Part shown: positions 30,886 through 41,800 of the stretch, piece after piece | Numbering within the stretch: position 1 is the stretch's first letter | Layout: each line of letters opens with the position of its first letter | Made by a program: the position numbers and the translations under genes | Notes under the pieces: model-generated | What the model saw: the letters and a program-made list of their open reading frames with translations, nothing else | Database searches by the model: none | What the model was told of the DNA's origin: nothing | Source of the DNA: Owenia fusiformis | Lineage: Eukaryota > Annelida > Polychaeta > Sabellida > Oweniidae | Reading direction: 5' to 3' | Length of the DNA: 64,000 nt | Assembly: GCA_903813345.2 (NCBI GenBank) | Contig: CAIIXF020000001.1 | Span: 51,475,885-51,539,884 of the forward strand

Positions 30886-33420
30886 TAACAATTGATTATC
30901 TATTAAAATTCTGCACCAGTTTTGAGATATTGGACCTCAAAAACTGAAAAAGGTCTAATGTTGAAATTTTTCAAGGTCAAATTTCACATTGCTTCAAATT
31001 GACCAAACTTTTTTTTAAAAATCATCTACAAGATGCCTGGAGTTCATATATGTCCTTGTATTTAAGATTTGACCTTTGGCTGACTTTTAAATGTTCAAAA
31101 AAGCCTACAGGGCCTCCGTAAGATTGCTTGCAATCTTCTAGTTCTTATTCTTTATTCTTCTCTGCACTTTTTCTCCTACTTCTAACTAGATTTCAACTAT
31201 CTACTATATGAACCTCCTAGGGTACTAGGTTGAACTTACCGGGAAAGGAATTTTTATCTAGGTCAAGGTCAAAGGTCAAAATCTAGGTCAAATCAAAGTT
31301 TTTTTTAAGTTTCTCAGATTTCGTCCTCATACTTCATTATTTCTTGCGATGAATTAAAATGTAACTAGATATAAGCATTCTCTACAAATTGCTCACTATA
31401 TGTACGCGTTAATTTTTTACCGTTTTTGAGATATTTGACGCCAAAAATCGGCAAAAATCGGTCATTTTTCAACTTGCTTCAAATGAACCAGATTTTTTTT
31501 TTAAAATCATCTACAAGATCTCAGGAACTCAAATATGTCCTTACTTTTGACTTCTGACCTTTGGTTGACCTTCGGTGACCTTCGAAAGGTAAAAAAAGTC
31601 GTTTTTTCAAATTGATTTTCTGGATTCAAATTTAGGTTTATTTGATCACAAAGGACCCACTGAGGTCTAAAAAAGTAAAATTTGCAAGGTCAAAGGTCAA
31701 GGTCATCAAACTAAATCACAAACTGTGTTTTCTAAGTTTCTCAAAATTGGAGACTAAAAATCAATATTTTTTCATGAAAGTCAGGATATATATTCCTCTA
31801 TAGGTTCTACACATATTAGCAATTGACTATTTATTAAAATTGTGTACCAGTTTTGAGATATTGGAACTCAAAAACTGAAAAAAGGTCAAATTTCGAAACT
31901 TTTCAAGACTAAATTTCAACTTGCTTCAAATTGACCAATTTTTTTTTTAAAACTCATCTACAAGTTCTCAGGATTCCAAATCTAACCTTACTTTTGACCT
32001 TTGACCTTTATTTGACCTTCAGTGACCTCCGAAAGGTAAAAAAAATTGATTTTTCAAATCGATTTTCTGGATTCAAATTTAGGTATATTTATTCACAAAA
32101 GACCTTCTGAGGTCTAAAAAAGTAAAATTTGCAAGGTCAAAGGTCAAGGTCATCAAATGAAAACACAAACTGTGTTTTCTAAGTTTCTCAAAATTGGAGA
32201 CTACAAATCAATATTTTTAAATGAAAGTCAGAATATATATTCCTCTATAGGTTCTACACATATTAGCAATTGACTATTTATTAAAATTGTGTACCAGTTT
32301 TGAGATATTGGAACTCAAAAACTGAAAAAAGGTCAAATTTCGAAACTTTTCAAGACTAAATTTCAACTTGCTTCAAATTGACCAATTTTTTTTTTAAAAC
32401 TCATCTACAAGTTCTCAGGCTTCCAAATCTAACCTTACTTTTGACCTTTGACCTTTATTTGACCTTCAGTGACCTCCGAAAGGTAAAAAAAATTGATTTT
32501 TCAAATCGATTTTCTGGATTCAAATTTAGGTATATTTATTCACAAAGGACCCACTGAGGTCTAAAAAAGTAAAATTTGCAAGGTCAAAGGTCAAGGTCAT
32601 CAAACTAAATCACAAACTGTGTTTTCTAAGTTTCTCAAAATTGGAGACTAAAAATCAATATTTTTTCATGAAAGTCAGGATATATATTCCTCTATAGGTT
32701 CTACACATATTAGCAATTGACTATTTATTAAAATTGTGTACCAGTTTTGAGATATTGGAACTCAAAAACTGAAAAAAGGTCAAATTTCGAAACTTTTCAA
32801 GACTAAATTTCAACTTGCTTCAAATTGACCAATTTTTTTTTTAAAACTCATCTACAAGTTCTCAGGATTCCAAATCTAACCTTACTTTTGACCTTTGACC
32901 TTTATTTGACCTTCAGTGACCTCCGAAAGGTAAAAAAAATTGATTTTTCAAATCGATTTTCTGGATTCAAATTTAGGTATATTTATTCACAAAAGACCTT
33001 CTGAGGTCTAAAAAAGTAAAATTTGCAAGGTCAAAGGTCAAGGTCATCAAATTAAATCACCAACTGTGTTTTCGAAGTTTCTAAGTTTTGGTGACTACAA
33101 ATCAATATTTTTTCATGACAGTCAGGATATATATTCCTCTATAGTTTCTACACATATTAGCAATTGACTATTTATTAAAATTGTGTACCAGTTTTGAGAT
33201 ATTAGGACTCAAAAACTGAAAAAAGGTCAAATTTCCAAACTTTTCAAGACTAAATTTCAACTTGCTTCAAATTGACCAAACTTTTTTTTTTAAATCATCT
33301 ACAAGTTGCCTGGTGTTAGTATATGACCCTAGATTTGAGATTTGACCTTTGGCTGACCTTCAAATTGCCAAAAACGCCTACAGGGCCTCCGTAAGATTGC
33401 TTGCAATCTTAAATCTCTAG

Positions 33421-35725
33421 TTTTTATATATAATCAAATGATTTTGAAGAATACAATAACTTATAATTTATGGAAGTAAATTACAGTCAGTCTTCGCGAT
33501 TCTATAAAAAGCGTACCCACATCCAGGTTTCTTTCAAACATAGACATAATACCATATACTGTGCCTCTCCTCGGGAGGTTATCTCAGTGAAAAAACTGCA
33601 AACCAGAGAAAATGTTTCAGTGATAACCAAAAATTTCAAAAAGGCATTAGTTAAGCTTTAATGTTCTGTTTTAAGACTTCTATATTCTTACTCTTGAAAA
33701 TAGATTCTAGCAATACAATCCCACATGAATAAAGGGACTTGTTGAGGTTCGATCAACTGGAGTTTTTCCGAGAATATGAGGATTTTCTATCTATTCCCAC
33801 AGTGACATAGATGATGATATCCCGGTGCTACATGTAAGTCAATAGCTAAGTCAAAAGCCCCCATGAATGTGGGGTGTTTTGCCTTTTTGAGGTCGTCCTT
33901 ATCAATGTCAAAAATTAAAAAAAGTAAACCGAACCCATTTATGGGGGTATATTCAAAAGAACATGGAACAGAATACCCAAACTACAATACCATGTGGTTT
34001 AATACCATTCTTGTAACCATTGGGATCTTTTTTCAAGATACAATTGCCTTTCCAATTTCCAACAAGGCGTCCCTTCCAATTTAAAATCAAGGATAACCCC
34101 TGCATACATTAGGAAAACTACCTAGCTACGACGTCTCTGCAAAGAAATGAACAAAAGTCAAATCTTCATTGATTTATAAATAATGTGTATTTCTGAATAA
34201 ATACAAGACATAATAACATATACATGATAACAAAATGTAACATTATCTGTTTTCTTTAGTTTTACTTTACATAAACCACATGTTATTCTTATATAGCCTT
34301 TCTACTGAGACTAGTGTCAGCAGCGTGCACCATTCTACATGATAGAGATTTTGTAAAATGGCATTCACTATCACGTTTGGTCCGATGATTCAACTCTTCC
34401 ACGTTAATCTATACCATTAAAAAGGTGTGTCACAATCTTTTTAGACTACATTCTAAATGTACTTTCTACATGTACATTCTAAATCAACTTTGTTTTTTAA
34501 ATTGGTGGTGAAAGTTGAACTGGGTGAGTGATTATCAATTGGATGGAATTAGTGTAGAATTTGAGACAAGAGCTGAAACACTACAACTAAGCAAAATTAT
34601 TCTTTGTGACCAGAGGTCTTGTTCTGGAATAATGCTTCCAATCCTTTTTTCATTTCCATTGTTTATGATATAATTACTAATACTTTATAAGGCTATGAGT
34701 ACAGTATACATTAAAACCTCTGTAAGTGGAACACCTCAAAAAGTGAACCAATTTAAATTAAATGTTAAATGGACCTCTGTAAGTTGAACACCTCCCAAGA
34801 GGAACACTTCAAGAAGTGGATTTCCACATTAATCTTGAGTCCATCAGAGAGAGAGAATCTTGGACTTTAATTACATGTATCTATATTCCCATCTATGTTT
34901 TTGTCTCAAACTTGAAAAATTGTAAATATGTTGATAATAAAACACAGTCATTATTAATGCTTTCTTTTGAATTAGTCTAGATGTAGTTAATTTCTGTTAT
35001 GCCACAACATATGCTTCTTGGTGTCTAGTGGCTTGATATTAGAGTGTATATTCTATATAAAAATGAGAAATAAATTGCATTGAATTGAAATAAGAAAGCA
35101 CAGGGATAAATCAATAAAATAATTTATACTTTTCATATCATTTCATGAGAAACAATGATATGAGATATCTACAATAACAGATTAAGGAGGAGAATTGGTA
35201 GCTTAATAGCAGCATGAAATATTACATAGAATATGTACAAAATAACATATTAGATTGAACCCTGCATTACAGGAATCAATGGTTGATAATAAATCAATCA
35301 ATAAGTAAGTACATTTATACATTTAAAAATGAAAATCTGTATACTGCATAAAAATAGTGAAAATCAGTATATTGTGAATGTAAGGCCAGAAATTAAGATG
35401 TTTTCAGATAATATTTCTACAAAACTAAGAAAATAAAGTCCAATGCAAAACCTCAGTGTTAAGGATTAGTTTGAAGTTACAATATACAATCCCCAATTTC
35501 TTCACTTACAAAAATATCATTGTTAATTTGTGAATGCTGACCATTCAGATTTTTTAAGTTTAATACATAACTATTGTAAAGTAAATTATTCCATCATGCA
35601 TCCATCATGAACGTTCATGTCACTGTCTTACAAGTTTGGATTGCACTAATTCGCAGCAGGGTCTAATTGATGAAAGTTAGTACTGCACATTTAAATTCTG
35701 ATTGTGATATTTCACAAACAGTGCT
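33421..35725. other. Intergenic/WDSUB1 3' flank
   Basis: No gene seen. 34710-34830 contains degenerate CTGTAAGTGGAACACC words like the pogo-like element at 42.5 kb. An ATTAAA signal on the - strand (35559-35564) about 165 bp after the WDSUB1 stop could serve polyadenylation. Confidence 0.5.
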
Positions 35726-35877
35726 TCAGGATTTTAGACTGTGCCTAGCAATAAGCATCTTCAGACTTCTGTTAGGTGTAAGGTCCGTTGACAATAGAGG
35801 GGCGTTAGTCATGGGACTCCGTGATTTCCCACTCTTAACCCAGGATTCCAGGGCTGATCTCTCATAAGTATAACCAT
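35726..35877 (-). CDS. WDSUB1: WDSUB1 exon 11, U-box end and stop
   Basis: Encodes [26 protein letters not shown] and [11 protein letters not shown], then TGA at 35728-35726. Confidence 0.95.
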
Positions 35878-38800
35878 CTGGAATTCATGATACATAAACT
35901 TGAAATGAAAAATGACGGGGGGGAAAGTCATATATAAAAACCTGAGTGCAAAATCAAACGATTGGGATAACAGTCATATAGTCTAATATACAATAAACAT
36001 GAAAGCAAAACAAAATGATGGGAATTTAGTTTCACTTAAATATAAACATACACGTACATATCAACATAGTAAACATGAAAGCAAAACAAAATGATGTGAA
36101 TTTAGTTTCACTTAAACATAAACATATACACATACATATTGACATAGTAAACTTGAACGCAAAAAGGATTCAAACCAGAATGATACTAATATCCAGAGTC
36201 GTTGTGTACACAACAATCATACATTATGAACCAATGTGCTAATCAAATCCCCTGGTCATAAATATCTATGTATAATTTCACAGTTCAGTCTCTTATTACC
36301 TGATGCTATGACTGGGTCTCTCATGACTTCTCTAGTAATTGGACAGAGGTATTCATCAGGCACTCCAGCATCTAAACACATGTAATATTTAACATCAGAA
36401 AGATTGACTTCATATGCATACATAAAATATCTGTTGGTTATCTTGGCTTGGTGGTTATCTTAATTCACACCATGACAAAAATAACAGTATAGTAATATAT
36501 TTCAACAGGGTGGCATACAATTTTTGTATTTTCAATATGACACAACACCCAGTTGCTCTTATGTGTGCAAGATCACTAATCTGTTACATTTTATCTATTC
36601 ACCGCAAATTTCTACTTACCAAGTTCTAAAGGCTGCACATATGGGTGTTCTAGTATACGTTGAATCGAACGCAAGATTTTGTTTCTATGACCTAAGGCAC
36701 CTGCAAACAGAAAATTAATTTACATCTTGCACACAAATGGCCTGCCTCTCTGTAGTATACAAATAACAAAGCATCAACATGCAAAATTTCACCACCTGAA
36801 CACCAATCACCAAACACCATCAACAAAAAGTGGGAGACCATAACAATATGTCAGGCTGTCAGCACTTGTGGTGTTGACATAACAAGTGAATTTCCAATCA
36901 TTATCATCGATTAAAATAATAAATATTTTTTTCATCAATAATGTCAAAAAATAAGCAGTACATCCATTTTTGTCAAATGCTGTACATCAACTTGTACAGA
37001 GTAAGATTGTTACCTATTCCAAGAGCAGAGTTCAGTGTTGTATCATTTAATGTCTTCAATTCAGTGCCATCTATAGCATTCTTCTTGAAGTTCTCTTGAT
37101 ATTGAGTGAGGCCGATCTCAGCTAACCATTTACACACATCCTCTACTTTCCACTTTGTGAAGTCTTTAAGACTGTCAGGGTTAACAATAACAAGGTCCTC
37201 TTCTTCTTCCTCATACCCTGGAGCATCTAGAAATAAAACTAGGCATTAATATGCAAAATGTCACAAACATTTTTTAGAGATGCCAGACTCCAAACGCCGA
37301 ATGCTATCCACTACAATTTGGAGACTAAAGCAATATGTCACCACTTCTGGTGGTGACAAAATTAGTCAGAGAATTTTTTTCTAAATACTCGTACACCTAC
37401 TTAATATTATTTGAAATCCTCAAATCTGGAAATATTTAATTGAAAAATATCTATATTGATTGATGCGAACAGGTATTGATTGTTGTATCTTAAAATATAT
37501 CTGAATCATTGTCAAGCTAGAGGCCGGATTTGTAAATCAAGATAACTCAATTTATGAAAATAGTGCCGCTGATTGTTACTTTAGAGATATTACAGTAAAA
37601 CCTGAATGCCTGAACACTAATCTATGTAACTGCTCTTCTTCTAAAAAACCTCAAAATGAAAACATCTGCCAATTTGAACACTTTTGGCTGGTGCAGTAGC
37701 GTTTGTCTTAGACAGGTTTTTCTGTATGTTGAAACTGATTATTTCACTCACTTGCCAACTCCTCTTCAGAGACAATGTTCCACAGACATACAGTCTTATC
37801 ATTAGAGCCAGTGGCTAGGAGGTCCCCATCTGTAGAGAAGGCACAACACATAACATAACGACCATGTCCAGATATGGTGTGTAAAACTTCACCTTTTAGC
37901 TGAAAATACAGGAGATTATCTGCATTTGATATATCAATTTATTTTCCAATTAACTAACATGAATAAAGGAGTTTATTGAAAACCATGTAATATGCTAACT
38001 TATTAATTATCACAGTTCAATCATACAATGTACAACTGATTAAATGATATGGCCTGGTTTCTTTTGATATTGTCCGTTTTAAATGTACAGGATGTATGTG
38101 AGCAGAAACCCTTTTTGTGATTTTATTAGCACTTACTGGGTTCCAAAGTTTTACTGTCTTGTCTCCTGACCTGAAAGACACAATGGAAAGGCATTGGTAA
38201 AATTACAGTCACAAGGAGTATCCATCCCCGGATACTGCCTGAGTTTCAGACAATCTGCCTAGCAGCAAAAAGGCACATCCGCGCACAATGTAGCATGGTA
38301 CAATGGTTGCAATTAAAAGTATGTGAGTTTCTTCTCTTCCTTAATATTAAGAGAGTATACTTACCCAGAAGCTAGTATTTTTCCATTTGGTGAAAAGTTG
38401 AGGCACATGACGCTTTCCGAGTGTCCAATCAATGTGTCCCTTAGAGCAACAGTTAAATCTATAAACAAACAAAAATATGACAATGTAAAATTTGAATCAA
38501 GGATTACTTCGCTTTATGAAAAAGCTATACATCCATCAAGACATAGACATGAAAACAACAATATAGCTATTTGAAAAAGTGTGATAGAGCTATGGGGGAG
38601 ACTTAATCTAACACAATTGCCTTAAAATTTATGGCCAAAATTATACTTACTGGGGCTGCCTGCCACATCAGAGATGACATCCCACAGCTTAACAGTGTTA
38701 TCATGTCCTCCAGTGGCCAGTAAGAAGTGAAGCTGGGCTGCAACAGAGACTTGACTTAGGCATCCTGCAACACATTGCACATTTAACAGATACCAAGATA

Positions 38801-41800
38801 CTGCCATTCCAATAACCCAGATGCGAGTAGGAACTTACCAGTATATTGGAAAGGGCTTTGAATAAAAAACCTCCTACCTCATACCCACCTACGTGGGACA
38901 TGATACAGTCTTTGAAGGGTTCAATTTTAAAATCTCAAATTCAGATTTTTAAATCTCAAAATAGCTCTAATTATTAACATTTCTACAATTCCAGCTTTAT
39001 TTTATGACTAGACGAATGACAGATCCATAAATAAAGGCATATGGGTGCATTGTAATGTGTAATGACCCAAGGGCGCCCCAGGGGAATAACTAACTAACTA
39101 ACAACCGCAAGCATAGGTCCAAGCCAGATAAAGAAATTGAAAGAAAGTGTGCTAAATTCGATGCCCCGAGTGGGAATCAAACCCAGCTGGGCTGTAGTAG
39201 CAACTTGCTATCAAGGGTCGTTGCAAGTGCATCTATAATTCATCATAAACTAAGATTTAATAAACTAAGATCTTTAAAATTGAACCCTTCAAAGACTGTA
39301 TCATGTCCAACATACACCCCCAAAATGCAATCTGATTTTCGACACCGTTTCGGTGCCAAATTTCGGGGCCGTTTCGGCACCAAATGGACTGACTAGTCCG
39401 GTAACAAATTTTGGTGTCATAAGGTTTCGGTGCCGAAACGGTGTCGAAACGGTGCCGCAACAGCGCCGAATTTTTTCGATGCCGAAACGGTGCCGAATTA
39501 TATTGGCTGTGTACGTGGGTAGGTGGGTATGAGGTAGGTTTTTTATAGAAACCCATTAGAAAGTTCCCTCAAACTTGAATATTCATCACATCTAGTATAT
39601 CAATTTTCATATTACCCTTATGTTCTGATAGTTAAACAATTGAAAATAAATCAAGTAAAACAAACTATTATCTGGCCAATAAATAAAAGATTTATCCCAT
39701 GGTTGCAAGGATATAGATCGATATCACATGAAGATATATTTGATTTGTTGATCAAGATATCATATTTTATCCAAAAATTCACAAACCATCGAATATCATT
39801 TTTAAACTATCGAATATCACGTCTTAAAAAGTGATATTTGATGGTTTGAAAAGTGATATTCGATGGTTTGAAAAGTGATATTCGATGGTTTCGAATTTTT
39901 CAAAAAAAAAATTTCAACATTTTTTCACAATTTTTTTCAATTATTTTTTTCATTTTTTCTCAAATTATATTTTTCAACTTTTTTCGCTGATGATGATTTC
40001 AAAAATATCAATTATATCCACTCATGGACACAAATATCTTCATTCATTCGCTGCGCTATAAATATCCACTAATATAATGGATATAAATTATATTTTTTCA
40101 AAACCATAGGATATTCCTATAATAGACAGGTTCCAATTTCAGAATATCTCAAGGGAAAGGGTTTTTGAGGCATTTTTTAGAAAAAGCAACAGACCTATTT
40201 TTTCTGGATCAGTTTTTCATGCTGATAAAGATATTAAAAGATGACAGCTCAACGGGGTGGTCACGACACTGAATTTTAACGTTTTTACCCCCCTAGGGAA
40301 TTATTTTAGGGTGTACTATAATATTAGTTCATAACTCAAAGGATATATAAACTATTGTTCTGAGTTCTACAGCATACATTGTTAGTACAGAGATGAATAC
40401 TACCCTAAAGTTATAGGTTGATATCTTTGTTGGTTTCGGAAAAATACAATTAATTAGAAAAAAATATGCAATTTTTGTCATTTTTTTCTTGCTTATTTTA
40501 TATTTGTAGCTTCAAGCAAAATATGATAACTTAAACAGCTCAAAGTAGTATTCTAACAACATTCCCAAGCTATGTGTGATATTGTAATACATCTATTATA
40601 GTGATGAAGTACTATTTTCTAATTTTAATATGACTTTATAGTGCCCTACCCCTGGTAAATAGAAGAAAGTTGGTGTGGTTTTCTTCTGGTTTTAACCTTT
40701 TATTGTCTTCTTAGTTGAAGATACAATCAATTCTGTCAGTTAACCATGAGAAGCTTTACAATGGTTAACTATTCCCATGAATAGAGGGTTGGGACCTCAA
40801 AAATACCAACTATTAAGTGGCATCCTTGGGCAACCCTCTTCATAGCATTTTCCTTATATAATCCGATAAAATCTGCAGGGGACACTATAAGAAACCTATA
40901 TATCTTAGATACTAAATAATGAAGATACTGAACTCAAATTTTCAGGATTTGGTCCTGGTATGATAGGTAATCTGTGTGACAAAAATGACAAAAAGAAAAA
41001 ACTCTGTTGCCATAGTAACAAGAATACGACACTATTTGTTTCCTAAGAAATGTGTTTTAAGAGGTTTTGTCATTCTCTTCATATTTTTATGTCTACAATG
41101 TGGGATGATTAAAATTATGGTAAAGTAATCTTTTCTATTGTTCTATTGTTCTCTAAAACAGAAGTTGCTACGCTCTATTTGTCAGGAAATTAAAATGGAA
41201 ACTGAAAAATGAGTTTCTTCCTACTGAATAGCAATTTGGTAGACCAAGGCTGACACGCACAGGAGAAAACGTCTATCAGTTCTATGTCATTTTGTTGTTA
41301 TTTTATTTATTTATCGTGCTCTGGGACTTATAACACCTAATGCCGAATCTTTTCCAACTGCAAAGGAAGGCAAGATTTTAATAATGAACATTCATATATC
41401 TCAAATATCTCAACAAAGATTTGGACAATGATGATGAAACTCTAAGGGAAAATTAGACGAAAAATTAATATGAGTGGTCCAAACATAACACTTACATGTT
41501 TTGAAAAAGTTATGCTCTCGGGTGAATCAGTGCTCATTTAAGGATAGTCTGAATCAGGTGAATTTTTTAACCTAATTGTACCCCTCCCCCAAAACCCCCA
41601 AATTTTGACAATTGTCGAAAAGTGGCAAACAACAATTAAACAAACATCATTAAAGTTCAATATGGCTATTTCGCTTCTCTGTCATAAAGATATGGTACGA
41701 TCTCAGGTCAATCAATAAATTTCACAAGTGACACTCTATCTTATGAAGAAAATATTATCGTATTTGAAGACATGTCAAAAATTTGGTTGAAATAATTTTG

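Larger units (their letters stand above)
21354..31141 (+). mobile_element. Element B: GC-family element nested in A
   Basis: Starts TTAGGAGGCCCCATCGGGG; ends with hairpin AAGATTGCTTGCAATCTT and CTAG at 31138-31141. Its own parts are 21354-21409, 27024-27033, 28320-29434 and 30886-31141. After removing inner insertions the order matches the intact copy G base for base over long stretches. Confidence 0.78.
21288..33420 (+). mobile_element. Element A: outermost Helitron/Helentron-like element (GC family)
   Basis: The 5' end is TTAGGAGGCCCC plus its hairpin partner GGGGGCCTCCTA. The 3' end is GGGCCTCCGT, hairpin AAGATTGCTTGCAATCTT, then CTAG at 33417-33420. Its own sequence is 21288-21353 and 31142-33420; everything between is later insertion. 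The body holds tandem units of about 440-455 bp rich in AGGTCA. No protein coded. Confidence 0.75.

Noticed and set aside
21288-33420. Centromeric or simple satellite array
   Set aside because: The 440-480-bp units are bounded by paired element ends and nested in order, which fits transposition rather than one satellite array.
33470-34084. Two ORFs of 63 and 73 codons
   Set aside because: No recognisable domain, no conserved pattern, and they lie in repeat-flanked intergenic DNA.
39173-39240. Functional tRNA gene
   Set aside because: Only the B box is convincing; no cloverleaf could be drawn, and a TTAG-repeat tail marks a SINE.
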